Below, in pieces: positions 8,766 to 17,162 of a stretch of DNA of 64,000 bases. A program made the translations under genes and the position numbers. The stretch lies in assembly GCF_003604215.1 (NCBI RefSeq), contig NZ_QXGS01000012.1, positions 1-64,000 of the forward strand. The letters are read 5' to 3'. The DNA is from Teichococcus vastitatis. GTDB lineage: Bacteria; Pseudomonadota; Alphaproteobacteria; Acetobacterales; Acetobacteraceae. Every line of letters begins with the position of its first letter. Positions within the stretch are counted from its first letter, which is position 1. The notes beneath the pieces were generated by a model. That model did not search any database and was not told the origin of the DNA. It was given only the letters and a program-made list of their open reading frames with translations.

Positions 8766-8788
8766 GGCAGTGCCCCAAACAACTCCAT
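8762..8788 (-). CDS. 8-codon leader ORF coupled to the LeuC-like gene
   Basis: An ATG at 8788 with a strong GGGGGAG site opens the 8-codon frame MELFGALP. Its TGA overlaps the GTG start of the LeuC-like gene as GTGA. The LeuC-like GTG itself has only a weak upstream site, so ribosomes finishing this mini-ORF would reinitiate there. It could alternatively be the true N-terminus separated by a 1-nt indel. Confidence 0.4.
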   Translation of the reverse strand: MELFGALP

Positions 8789-8824
8789 GATGCTCCCCCT
8801 GGTGATCCGGGCTTGGCCCGGCGA

Positions 8825-8904
8825 TTTGCGCAAACGATAGCATACCTTGATCGACCCGGAAGCTGCATTCTTCTGCCTGGCCTCGGTGCAAGGCTTTGCG
8901 CAGA
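8825..8904. promoter_or_regulatory. Candidate LacI-family operators
   Basis: A perfect palindrome TTTGCGCAAA (8825-8834), centred on CG as LacI-family operators usually are, and a near copy TTTGCGCAGA (8895-8904) lie 70 bp apart. Both sit in the divergent region between the hydro-lyase cassette and the LacI-type gene. Two sites at this spacing could allow looping. Function is inferred from position and symmetry only. Confidence 0.45.
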
Positions 8905-8928
8905 CCGGGCGGACTGGTAACGGACGGC

Positions 8929-9978
8929 ATGGATCATGAGCCTCCGCCGCCCGCCGCCATGCCATCCGGGCGCCGTTCCACCATCGGCAGCTTGGCCCGG
9001 CGCGCCGGCGTGGCGGCCTCCACCGTGTCGCGGGCCTTGCGGGATGACCCGCGCATCTCGCCGGAAGTCCGCGCCCGGATCGCGGCGCTGGCGGCCGAGG
9101 CCGGCTACACGCCGAACATCCTCGCCCGGACCCTGGTGGGCGGCCGCAGCGGGCTGATCGGGCTGGTGCTGGGGCCGATCGAGAACCCAATCTACGCCGA
9201 AATAATGCGGGAAGCCGTGGCCCAGGCCGCGGCGCGGGGGTTCCGCTTGCTGCTGCTGCATGTGGGGCAGGGTCCGATCGAGGATGCGACGGCGGAGGCG
9301 CTGTCGCAGTACCGGGTCGATGGCTGCCTGATCACCTCGGCCGAATTGTCGTCCCGCGCCGCGGCCATCTGCGCCGGCAATGGCGTGCCGGTGGTGATGG
9401 TGAACCGGGTGCCCCGGCAGCACGAGAACGCCGTCGCCTGCGACAATCGTGCCGCCGGCGAGGTCCTGGCCCGCCTGCTGCTGGCTGCCGGCCACCGCCG
9501 CCTGGCCGTGGTGACCGGCAATCCGGGAACCTCCACCAGCCAGGATCGTGCCGATGGGTTCAGCGGCTTCGTGTCCAGCGCAGGCCTGGCGGCGCCCCGC
9601 CGCATCGAGGGCGGCGCCAGTCATGCCGCGGGCTTCGCCGCGGGACAGGCCATCGCCGCTCTGCCGACGGAGGAGCGGCCGGATGCGGTGTTAGGGGTCA
9701 GCGACATCCTGGCCATGGGCGTGATGGACGGGCTGCGCGAAGCCGGACTCTCGGTGCCGACGGATGTTTCGGTGGTGGGCGTCGACGGCATCGCCGCTGC
9801 CGCCGGGCCGCCTTACCGGCTGACCACTGTGGCGCAGCCGCTGCAGGCCATGGTGGCGCGGGGGCTGGACCTGCTGACGGCGCGCATCGGCGGGGCTGCG
9901 CTGCCTCAGGAGATGGTTCTGCTGCGCGGCACGCTGATGCGCCGCCATTCGGCGCGGCTGACGGCACCAGAAGATTGA
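8929..9978 (+). CDS. LacI-family transcriptional regulator
   Basis: A 349-aa regulator with an N-terminal helix-turn-helix (STIGSLARRAGVAASTVSRAL, about residues 17-37) and hinge. A periplasmic-binding-protein-like effector domain follows (SGLIGLVLGPIENPIYAEIM to VSVVGVDGIAAA). The chosen ATG at 8929 precedes the HTH by 16 residues; an internal ATG at 8959 is also possible. It is divergent from the LeuC/LeuD-like and lyase genes, which it most likely represses until an acid inducer binds. The effector is unknown. Confidence 0.9.
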   Translation: MDHEPPPPAAMPSGRRSTIGSLARRAGVAASTVSRALRDDPRISPEVRARIAALAAEAGYTPNILARTLVGGRSGLIGLVLGPIENPIYAEIMREAVAQAAARGFRLLLLHVGQGPIEDATAEALSQYRVDGCLITSAELSSRAAAICAGNGVPVVMVNRVPRQHENAVACDNRAAGEVLARLLLAAGHRRLAVVTGNPGTSTSQDRADGFSGFVSSAGLAAPRRIEGGASHAAGFAAGQAIAALPTEERPDAVLGVSDILAMGVMDGLREAGLSVPTDVSVVGVDGIAAAAGPPYRLTTVAQPLQAMVARGLDLLTARIGGAALPQEMVLLRGTLMRRHSARLTAPED

Positions 9979-10187
9979 ACTCTCCGGGCCTGGCGCTGTT
10001 CCGCATGGCACGTTTTGCGGCCCGCCCTCCGCGATCGTCTTCCTGCCCCCGCCGGCAGGTGGTGAGCGGCATCGCGGCGGGTGCAGCCAGGGATCAAGAT
10101 ACCATGAGCGGCCTTCCGTCCCGTCCAGCGATGCGGTGACCGCGCGGCGTCGCGAGTCCGGAGCACGGCCCTTCGCCCGGCCTGACG

Positions 10188-10211
10188 GCCGGCCGGCCCC
10201 GCTTGGCCGGC
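10188..10211. terminator. GC-rich hairpin between convergent genes
   Basis: A 7-bp inverted repeat (GCCGGCC / GGCCGGC, 10-nt loop) lies at the 3' end of ssuA, with a second weaker hairpin (CCTGCC / GGCAGG) at 10042-10059. Together they occupy the 234-bp gap between the convergent lacI-type gene and ssuA and probably stop transcription from both sides. No T-tract. Confidence 0.35.
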
Positions 10212-10212
10212 G

Positions 10213-11169
10213 TCAGCCCCTGCTGGCAGCCGCCGGGGTGACGAAGCCGAGGTCGAGCGCGCCGGCCACCTCGACCCGCCGCTGCATCAGTCCGAACTCC
10301 ACCGCATGATCGGCCGCGTCCTGGATCTCCCGCACCAGCGGCGCGTCGATCGGCACGGCCACGGCGGCCTGCAGTTCATAAGCCTTGCGCAGCGCCGCCT
10401 CCGGGATGCGGGTCAGGGTGGAATTGTAGCGGGCATAGTCGGGGATGTGGCCGTTGGCCCATTCCCATCCCTGGCCGAAGCGGCGCAAGAAATCCGTGAG
10501 CTGCGGCCGCTTGTCGCGGATCGCCGCCTCGCTGGCCGACACAAAGGTGACGGAGGGCGACAAGCCCTGCGCATCGAGCAGCCGGCGGGCGTCGAACTGC
10601 AACTCCTCCACCGAGATGTAGGGCTCCCACACGGCCCAGGCATCCACCGCGCCGGAGCGGAACGCCAGTAGCGCATCAGTCGGCGGCATGAAGTTGATGG
10701 TTACCTCGTCGGGCCGGATGTTGTCCCGCTTCAGCGCCGCGCGGATCAGGTAATGACCCCAGCCGCCGCGGTTGCCGGCGATGCGCTTGCCCTTCAGGTC
10801 GGCCAGCTGCCGGTACGCACCGTCGCGCACCAGGATCGCCTGGCAGGCGGGCGCGGCGCGGGAGGCGCCTACGGCGCGCAGCGGCGCCCCGGCCGCATAG
10901 GCGCTGAGAAAGGCGAGGTCGCCCTGGTAGCCCACATCGAGTGCGCCGGCATTCAGCGCCTCCAGCAGCGGCGCGGCGGCCGGGAACTCGCTCCATTCGA
11001 TGCGGTAGGGCAGGTCCTTGCCGGCGCCGGATGCTTCCAGCAGCGAGCGCAGCCCGCCCTTCTGGTTGCCGACGCGCAGCACCGGCACTTGGGCCCGGAC
11101 GATGCCGGGCGCGGCGAGCAGAACGGTGCCCGCCGCGAGGAGGCGGCGGCGGCTGGTGGAGAGGCTCAT
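10213..11169 (-). CDS. ABC sulfonate/nitrate/taurine-type binding protein (SsuA-like)
   Basis: A 318-aa periplasmic binding protein with a signal peptide (SRRRLLAAGTVLLAAPGIVRA, cleavage near residue 26). The NMT1/SsuA-type fold is marked by VLRVGNQKGG, LEALNAGALDVGYQGD and FRSGAVDAWAVWEPYIS. It is last in the minus-strand ssuC-ssuB-ssuA order, 66 bp after ssuB. The sequence fits aliphatic sulfonate or a similar small organic anion; the ligand cannot be assigned. No monooxygenase (ssuD/tauD) is adjacent. Confidence 0.88.
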   Translation of the reverse strand: MSLSTSRRRLLAAGTVLLAAPGIVRAQVPVLRVGNQKGGLRSLLEASGAGKDLPYRIEWSEFPAAAPLLEALNAGALDVGYQGDLAFLSAYAAGAPLRAVGASRAAPACQAILVRDGAYRQLADLKGKRIAGNRGGWGHYLIRAALKRDNIRPDEVTINFMPPTDALLAFRSGAVDAWAVWEPYISVEELQFDARRLLDAQGLSPSVTFVSASEAAIRDKRPQLTDFLRRFGQGWEWANGHIPDYARYNSTLTRIPEAALRKAYELQAAVAVPIDAPLVREIQDAADHAVEFGLMQRRVEVAGALDLGFVTPAAASRG

Positions 11170-11235
11170 GATGATGAACTCCCGGCAGGGGTGTTGGAAG
11201 GCTGGGGCGTGTGTCGGGGGCGAGCCATGCTCGGC

Positions 11236-11979
11236 TCAGGCGGCACGCGCCGCGGCGTCATGCCCGTCCTCGTCGACCCCGAGGATGTTGAGCAGTCGCA
11301 CCCGCAGCATGTCGAAGCCCTCGGCGGCCCGGCGGCGCGGGCGGGGCAGGGAAACCGGCAGATCCTCGGCAAGGCGGCCATTCGCCAGCACCAGCACGCG
11401 GTCGGCCAGCAGCAGCGCTTCCTCGACATCATGCGTCACCAGCAGCACGGCGGGCCGGTGCGCCTGCCACAGCTCGGCCACCAGGGACTGCATGCGCAGC
11501 CGCGTCAGCGCGTCCAGCGATGCGAAGGGCTCGTCCAGCAGCAGCAGCTCGGGCTGCCGCACCAGGGCACGGGCCAGGCCGGTCCGCTGCGCCTCGCCGC
11601 CCGAGAGGGTGAGCGGCCAGGCCTCGGCCCGGTGCGACAACTCCACCTCGCGCAGCGCTTCCAGCGCCTTGTCCCGCGTGGCACGGGCCTCGCCGGCCAA
11701 TCCCAGCGCGACGTTGTGCCAGACCTTTTTCCAGGGCAGCAGCCGCGGCTCCTGAAAGACCACGGCGCGGCGCTGCGGCAGCACCGCCTCGCCTTCGGTC
11801 ACCGGGTCAAGGCCGGCTAGGGTGCGCAGCAGGGTGGTTTTGCCGGAGCCGCTGCGGCCCAGCAGGGCGACGAACTCGCCCGGCGCGATGCCGAGGTCGA
11901 TGCGGTCCAGCACGGGTGGCGCGGCGGGACCCTGGAAGCGGCGCGTCAGGCCGCGCAGCCGAACAACCGACGGTGCCAT
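11236..11979 (-). CDS. ABC importer ATPase, SsuB/TauB-like
   Basis: A 247-aa ATP-binding subunit with Walker A GRSGSGKTT, a Q-loop near RAVVFQEPRLLPW, signature LSGGEAQRTGLARAL, Walker B ELLLLDEP and the switch histidine in LLVTHDVEEA. The QEPRLLPWKKVWHNVALG segment is characteristic of the nitrate/sulfonate/taurine ATPase group. It lies 3 bp after the permease gene on the same strand and powers the SsuC-like permease. Confidence 0.92.
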   Translation of the reverse strand: MAPSVVRLRGLTRRFQGPAAPPVLDRIDLGIAPGEFVALLGRSGSGKTTLLRTLAGLDPVTEGEAVLPQRRAVVFQEPRLLPWKKVWHNVALGLAGEARATRDKALEALREVELSHRAEAWPLTLSGGEAQRTGLARALVRQPELLLLDEPFASLDALTRLRMQSLVAELWQAHRPAVLLVTHDVEEALLLADRVLVLANGRLAEDLPVSLPRPRRRAAEGFDMLRVRLLNILGVDEDGHDAAARAA

Positions 11980-11982
11980 GGA

Positions 11983-12825
11983 TCAGGCCTCCCGGATCAG
12001 GGATGGGCGCCAGGCGAGGGCGCGACGCTCCAGCGCGCGAACCAGCTGGTCGGCGCCCAGGCCCAGCAGGGCATACACCAGCAGGCCGACCATGATGATG
12101 TCGGTGCGCAGGAATTCGCGCGCATCCATCACCAGGAAGCCGATGCCGGCCGTGGCGTTGATCTGCTCGCCGACCACCAGGCTCAGCCAGGCGGTGCCGA
12201 GGGCGTAGCGCAGCCCGACCAGCGCCTGCGGCAGCGCGCTTGGCAGGATAATGTGGCGGATCTGCGCAGCGCGGCCGAGGCCGAGAATGCGGCCCGCCTC
12301 CAGCAGCTTCGGATCGACGCCCCGGATGCCGCCGAACAGCGTCAGGTAGATGGGAAAGGTGGCGCCCAGCGCGACCAGCGCGATCTTGGTGGTTTCGCCG
12401 ATGCCGAACCACAGGATGAACAGCGGCACCAGCGCGAGGAAGGGCAGGGCGCGCAGCATCTGCAGGGTGGCATCCACCGCATCCTCGCCCAGCCTCGACA
12501 GGCCGGCGATCAGCCCGAGCGCGACCCCTGCCGTTATCGCGATGGCCAGTCCGGCCACGACGCGCTGGAGCGACACCAGCAGATGGTAGGGCAGTTCGCC
12601 TGAGGCGGTCAGCGTCCAGGCGGCGGCGGCGATATCAAGCGGCGGCGCCAGCAATCGGGACGACACCAGCCCAGCCTGGGCCGCCGCCTGCCACAGAACC
12701 ACCAGCAGCAGCGGCACCAGGAACCGCCGGAAGCGCCCCCCCCGCACGCGCGCCGACACCCGGCTTCGGGCGGGATGGTGCGCGGCGGCCGTGGCACGAT
12801 CAGCAATCGCGGTGGAAGCGGACAT
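11983..12825 (-). CDS. ABC importer permease, SsuC/TauC-like
   Basis: A 280-aa inner-membrane permease (BPD_transp_1 family) with about six transmembrane segments. The cytoplasmic coupling loop, with conserved Glu-Ala-Gly pattern, is in KLLEAGRILGLGRAAQIRHIILPSALPQ. First gene of the importer operon. The ATG at 12825 lies 164 nt downstream of a TTGACA-containing AT-rich segment that probably holds the promoter. The N-terminal 30 residues are basic and variable, as usual for SsuC. Confidence 0.92.
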   Translation of the reverse strand: MSASTAIADRATAAAHHPARSRVSARVRGGRFRRFLVPLLLVVLWQAAAQAGLVSSRLLAPPLDIAAAAWTLTASGELPYHLLVSLQRVVAGLAIAITAGVALGLIAGLSRLGEDAVDATLQMLRALPFLALVPLFILWFGIGETTKIALVALGATFPIYLTLFGGIRGVDPKLLEAGRILGLGRAAQIRHIILPSALPQALVGLRYALGTAWLSLVVGEQINATAGIGFLVMDAREFLRTDIIMVGLLVYALLGLGADQLVRALERRALAWRPSLIREA

Positions 12826-13328
12826 ATCCCTAAACCCGCTCAGATGACGTGGAATGCGTGGGAAGCTCCTCAGGTGGGAGTCCGGCAGCGCGCGGAGGGC
12901 GCATGAAGGGCTCGCAAGGCGGGAGACGGGAAGGAGAGAAAGGCTGCTGATGAAGCATGCAGAGTGGTTCCTGACGGCGCATCTGCATATTCACGCTTCA
13001 TATTAGCTTTATGTCAAGCACAGCGATCTAAATTCGTGAAATCATCTGTCTCTCACCGCTGGTCATGACTGACCACGCACACAGAGGCCTCCTGGCTTCT
13101 CGCCCTCGTATTCTTTGGAGAGGATTGATCGCTCCGGCACAATGCCGGCGGGACTGTCGACAATGTGGAACAGGCAGGAGCGAGGCCGTATTCCTGAGGC
13201 AATGCCACCCGGCCCTGCCCCGTGGCCAGGCTGCTCCGGCTGCACCGCCATCAAAGCCGGTCCAAGCGAGCGCCCGCTTCCTCCGCCTCGCGAAGATGAG
13301 CCGGGAGGGCGTAGCTGCCCCGGCTCGC
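12826..13328. other. 503-bp gap upstream of the ssu-like operon
   Basis: The left half is a GC-rich leader for the ssuC transcript with purine-rich runs (12920-12945) but no riboswitch I can recognise. The centre (12980-13060) is distinctly AT-rich and probably holds the promoter. The right half (13063-13328) is downstream of liuD. It can be read as an Arg/Gly-rich frame on the minus strand, but I see no ribosome binding site or recognisable protein there. Confidence 0.5.
12989..13017 (-). promoter_or_regulatory. Putative sigma-70 promoter of the ssu-like operon
   Basis: On the minus strand TTGACA (13012-13017) is followed 17 nt later by GTGAAT (12989-12994), with TAATAT within the spacer. 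The -35 is perfect and the -10 weak. The location in the AT-rich part of the gap and the orientation toward ssuC support it. Confidence 0.4.
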
Positions 13329-15335
13329 TTACGGCAGTTCGTCGTCCGGCCGCAGCCGGATCAGTTCGGTGCCTTCCTCGACCAGTTCGTCCACGCCATG
13401 GCGGATCGTTTCCACCAGGCCGGCGGCGGGGGCCCGCAGCGTCAGCTCGGTTTTCATGGCCTCCATCACCAGCAGCGGTGCGTGCCGTGCCACCCGGTCG
13501 CCCGCCTGCACCAGCAGGCGCGTCACGCGGCCGGGGATCGGCGCCCGCAACCGGCCCTGCGCCGGGGCCAATTTCCGTGGCGGCGCCAGCGGGTCGATCC
13601 ATGTCAGCCGATGGATCTGGCCATCCAGGATCACCGTTACCGCGTCGCCCTGGCGCAACAGCTCCAGGCGCCGCGAAACGCCGTCCAGGAGGAGGCGATT
13701 CTCCGCCGCATTCTGCCGCAGCGCCGCCGTGACGGTGCCGCCCGGCAGGTCGAGCCGGAACGCCGCCTCGGCCAGGGGCCAGGCTTTCACCAACATGGCC
13801 GGGCCGTCACCGTGGTGGAACACCAGCTCCTGCGCTGCGGCCGCGTTCAGCCGCCAGCCATCCGGAACCGACCAGGGCGATGCGCCGCCGTCTGCCGATT
13901 GAGCAGCCAGGGCGATCCGCTGGTCGCGCAGCAAGGCCAGCGCGGCGGCGGCCCAGACCGCGATGCCGGGCACGGCATCGGGCGGCAGCAATGCCGCGGC
14001 GTGCCGGGCGATGAAGCCGGTGTCCAGCTCAGCCGCCGCGAAGGCGGGATGCGCGGCGATGCCGGCCAGCAGCCGGAGATTGGTCTGCACCCCAACCACC
14101 TGATAGGCCGCGAGCGCCGATGTGAGCTGTCGCACCGCCGCAGCACGATCCTCGCCCCAGACAACCAGCTTAGCGATCATCGGGTCGTAATGCGGCGTGA
14201 TGGCATCGCCTTCCCGCACGCCGGTGTCGACGCGCACCCGTCCGGGCACCTCTCGCGGCTGGCGCAGATGCGACAGCTGGCCGGTGGAGGGCTGGAAATC
14301 GCGCTCCGGCTGCTCGGCATAGATCCGCGCCTCGATGGCGTGACCCCGCAGCCTCAGGCCCCCGGGCGGCAGCGGCAGGGGCTCGCCGGCGGCCACGCGC
14401 AGCTGCCACTCCACCAGATCCAGCCCGGTGACCATCTCGGTCACCGGATGCTCGACCTGAAGCCGGGTGTTCATCTCCATGAAGTAGAATTTGTCGCCCT
14501 CGGCGATGAACTCCACCGTGCCGGCGCCGACATAACCCACCGCCCGCGCCGCGGCGATGGCGGCCCCGCCCATCGCCTGCCGGCGCGCCGGGTCCATGCC
14601 CGGTGCCGGCGCCTCCTCGATCACCTTCTGGTGCCGGCGCTGGATCGAACAGTCGCGTTCAAACAACGACACCGTCTCGCCCCGCTGGTCGGCAAAGACC
14701 TGGATCTCGATGTGGCGCGGACGCTGGAGGTACTTCTCGATCAGCAGCCTGCCATCGCCGAAGGAGGCGAGCGCCTCGTGACGCGCGCCATCGAGCGCCG
14801 CCGCCAGTTCTTCCAGCCGTTCCACCACCCGCATGCCCTTGCCGCCGCCGCCGGCGGATGCCTTGACCAGCACCGGAAAGCCGATGCGCTCCGCCGCCGC
14901 CCGCAGCACCGGCAGATCTTGGGCCGCGCCGTGGTAGCCGGGCACCAGCGGCACGCCGGAGCGCTCCATCAGCATCTTCGATTCCGCCTTGGAGCCCATC
15001 GCCCGGATCGCCGCGGCGGGCGGGCCGATGAAGACGAGGCCGGCCGCCTCGCAGGCGGCGGCGAACTCCGCATTCTCCGACAGGAAGCCGTAACCGGGAT
15101 GGATGGCCTCGGCCCCGGAGCGGCGCGCGGCATCCAGGATGGCGTCCACCGACAGGTAGCTCTGCCGCGCCGGGGCGGGCCCGATCGGCCAGGCCTCGTC
15201 GGCCTTCCCCACGTGCAGTGCGTTCTGGTCCGCCTCGGAATACACCGCCACGGTGCTGATTCCCATCCGCCGTGCCGTGGCGATGACACGGCAGGCGATC
15301 TCTCCACGATTGGCGATCAGGATCTTGCGGAACAT
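13329..15335 (-). CDS. liuD: Methylcrotonyl-CoA carboxylase, biotin-containing alpha subunit
   Basis: A 668-aa acyl-CoA carboxylase alpha chain. The biotin carboxylase domain (residues 1-450) opens with MFRKILIANRGEIACRV and has the ATP-grasp glycine loop KASAGGGGKGMRVV and the EMNTRLQVEHPVTE motif. A BT-type linker follows, then a C-terminal biotinyl domain with the biotinylated lysine in MEAMKTE. It carboxylates 3-methylcrotonyl-CoA in leucine breakdown together with LiuB. Linkage to liuB and liuA separates it from acetyl- or propionyl-CoA carboxylases. The ATG at 15335 begins exactly at the conserved N-terminus. Confidence 0.93.
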   Translation of the reverse strand: MFRKILIANRGEIACRVIATARRMGISTVAVYSEADQNALHVGKADEAWPIGPAPARQSYLSVDAILDAARRSGAEAIHPGYGFLSENAEFAAACEAAGLVFIGPPAAAIRAMGSKAESKMLMERSGVPLVPGYHGAAQDLPVLRAAAERIGFPVLVKASAGGGGKGMRVVERLEELAAALDGARHEALASFGDGRLLIEKYLQRPRHIEIQVFADQRGETVSLFERDCSIQRRHQKVIEEAPAPGMDPARRQAMGGAAIAAARAVGYVGAGTVEFIAEGDKFYFMEMNTRLQVEHPVTEMVTGLDLVEWQLRVAAGEPLPLPPGGLRLRGHAIEARIYAEQPERDFQPSTGQLSHLRQPREVPGRVRVDTGVREGDAITPHYDPMIAKLVVWGEDRAAAVRQLTSALAAYQVVGVQTNLRLLAGIAAHPAFAAAELDTGFIARHAAALLPPDAVPGIAVWAAAALALLRDQRIALAAQSADGGASPWSVPDGWRLNAAAAQELVFHHGDGPAMLVKAWPLAEAAFRLDLPGGTVTAALRQNAAENRLLLDGVSRRLELLRQGDAVTVILDGQIHRLTWIDPLAPPRKLAPAQGRLRAPIPGRVTRLLVQAGDRVARHAPLLVMEAMKTELTLRAPAAGLVETIRHGVDELVEEGTELIRLRPDDELP

Positions 15336-15343
15336 GGCGCAGC

Positions 15344-15499
15344 TCACCGTTGCGGCCAGGATGGTGCCGGCCGGCCAGAAACGATGGCGATGCCGTTCCG
15401 CGCGCCGACCCCGGCGGAAATGCCGCAACCATGCGGCCGGTGCGGAAGCGGCCGGACGACGCCGCGCGCATCCGCCGTCACCAGAATGCTGCTGCTCAT
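15344..15499 (-). pseudogene. Internally deleted remnant of an enoyl-CoA hydratase (liuC slot)
   Basis: Between liuB and liuD lies a 51-codon frame with a ribosome binding site (AAGGG) 14 nt after the liuB stop. Its first residues, SSILVTADARGVVR followed by HRP, match the N-terminus of 3-methylglutaconyl-CoA/enoyl-CoA hydratases (typically ILVTxDARGVxxLTLNRP). Its last residues (NGIAIVSGRPAPSW) resemble their C-terminal helix (EGIxAFLxxRxPxW). The roughly 210 residues between, including the oxyanion-hole motifs, are missing. It sits exactly where liuC lies in liuABCD operons. It looks like an internal deletion leaving both ends; the similarity was judged by eye. Confidence 0.5.
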
Positions 15500-15512
15500 G
15501 GAATGGCCCTTC

Positions 15513-17120
15513 TCACATGCGGAACAGGCCGAAGCGCGTCGGCGGGATCGGCGCGTTGCGGCTGGCGGCGAGGCCCAGCGCCAGCACGCGACGGGTTTCG
15601 ACCGGATCGATCACGCCGTCATCCCAGAGCCGAGCACTGGAATAAAAGGGATGACCCTGCGCTTCGTATTGCGCGCGGATCGGCGCCTTGAAGGCCTCCT
15701 CCGCCTCGGTCGTCCATTGCTCGCCGCGCGCCTCGATGTTGTCGCGCCGCACCGTGGCCAGCACGGAGGCTGCTTGTTCGCCACCCATCACGCCGATCCG
15801 CGCATTCGGCCACATCCACAGGAAGCGCGGCGAATAGGCGCGGCCGCACATGCCGTAATTTCCGGCGCCGAAGGAGCCGCCGATGATCACGGTGAATTTC
15901 GGCACGGCGGCGGTGGCCACCGCGGTGACCAGCTTGGCGCCATCCTTGGCGATTCCGGCCGCCTCGTATTTGCGGCCCACCATGAAGCCGGTGATGTTCT
16001 GCAGAAACACCAACGGGATGCTGCGCTGCGCGCACAACTCGATGAAGTGCGCGCCCTTCTGCGCGCTCTCGCTGAACAGGATGCCGTTATTGGCCAGGAT
16101 GCCGACAGGGTAGCCCCAGAGATGCGCGAAGCCGCACACCAGCGTCGGGCCGTACAGCGCCTTGAACTCGTCCAGCTCGCTGTTGTCCACCAGCCGCGCG
16201 ATCACCTCGCGCACGTCATAGGGCGTGCGCCGGTCGGCCGGCACCACGCCGTACAGCTCCTCCGCCGCATGGCGCGGCGGCACCGGCGCGCGCGGCGGGG
16301 GCAGTGCCAACCGCGTGCCGCCCAGCCCGGCCACGATGCGGCGCGCGATGCCCAGCGCATGCGCGTCATTCTCGGCGCAATGATCCACCACACCGGAGAT
16401 GCGGCTGTGCACATCCGCGCCGCCCAGCTCCTCGGCGGAAACAACCTCGCCCGTCGCCGCCTTCACCAGCGGCGGGCCGCCCAGGAAGATGGTGCCCTGG
16501 CCGCGGACGATGATGCTCTCGTCGCACATCGCCGGAACGTAGGCGCCGCCCGCCGTGCAGGAGCCCATCACCACGGCGATCTGCGCGATGCCCTGCGCCG
16601 ACATGTTGGCCTGGTTGAAGAAGATGCGCCCGAAATGGTCGCGGCCCGGAAACACCTCATCCTGGTTGGGCAGGTTGGCGCCGCCGGAATCCACCAGGTA
16701 CAGACAGGGCAGCCGGTTCTCCTGCGCGATCTCCTGCGCCCGCAAATGCTTCTGCACAGTCAGCGGGAAATAGGTGCCGCCCTTCACCGTGGCATCATTG
16801 GCCACGATCATGCATTCCCGCCCCGCGACGCGGCCGATGCCGGCGATCAGCCCGGCCGCGGGCACCTCGCCGCCATATAGCCCCTGCGCGGCGAGCTGTC
16901 CGATCTCCAGGAACGGCGACAGCGGATCGAGCAGCGCGGCGACGCGGTCGCGCGGCAGCAACTTGCCGCGCGCGAGGTGGCGCTGCCGTGCTGCCTCATC
17001 TCCGCCGAGCATCACCCGCGCGGCGGTGGAACGCAGATCCTCCACCAGGGCCCGCATCGCGCCGGCATTGCGCAGCGCATCGGGCGCCTGGAGGTCGAGC
17101 GCGGTTTCGATCACTGGCAT
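15513..17120 (-). CDS. liuB: Methylcrotonyl-CoA carboxylase, carboxyltransferase beta subunit
   Basis: A 535-aa acyl-CoA carboxyltransferase (crotonase-like fold twice). The acyl-CoA-binding half contains [20 protein letters not shown] and the oxyanion-forming [14 protein letters not shown]. The carboxybiotin half contains [22 protein letters not shown] and [22 protein letters not shown]. The C-terminal PTRFGLFRM is typical of MccB rather than PccB. It lies 42 bp after liuA on the same strand and partners LiuD. Start ATG at 17120 follows GGCGGAG. Confidence 0.95.
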   Translation of the reverse strand: MPVIETALDLQAPDALRNAGAMRALVEDLRSTAARVMLGGDEAARQRHLARGKLLPRDRVAALLDPLSPFLEIGQLAAQGLYGGEVPAAGLIAGIGRVAGRECMIVANDATVKGGTYFPLTVQKHLRAQEIAQENRLPCLYLVDSGGANLPNQDEVFPGRDHFGRIFFNQANMSAQGIAQIAVVMGSCTAGGAYVPAMCDESIIVRGQGTIFLGGPPLVKAATGEVVSAEELGGADVHSRISGVVDHCAENDAHALGIARRIVAGLGGTRLALPPPRAPVPPRHAAEELYGVVPADRRTPYDVREVIARLVDNSELDEFKALYGPTLVCGFAHLWGYPVGILANNGILFSESAQKGAHFIELCAQRSIPLVFLQNITGFMVGRKYEAAGIAKDGAKLVTAVATAAVPKFTVIIGGSFGAGNYGMCGRAYSPRFLWMWPNARIGVMGGEQAASVLATVRRDNIEARGEQWTTEAEEAFKAPIRAQYEAQGHPFYSSARLWDDGVIDPVETRRVLALGLAASRNAPIPPTRFGLFRM

Positions 17121-17162
17121 GACGATGAACTCCGCCGGGAGGATGGCGGCCGCACCGCAGGA

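Noticed and set aside
12826-12980. A riboswitch (for example SAM-type) in the ssu-like leader
   Set aside because: I could not recognise any conserved riboswitch core or pseudoknot; only purine-rich runs and weak hairpins.
13063-13328. A minus-strand small gene downstream of liuD
   Set aside because: The frame is open but Gly/Arg-rich, lacks a ribosome binding site and shows no protein-like pattern.
13065-16880. A very long plus-strand open frame opposite liuD and liuB
   Set aside because: It is antisense to two securely identified enzymes, has Arg/His/Gln-rich composition typical of GC-driven shadow frames, and no domain is recognisable.
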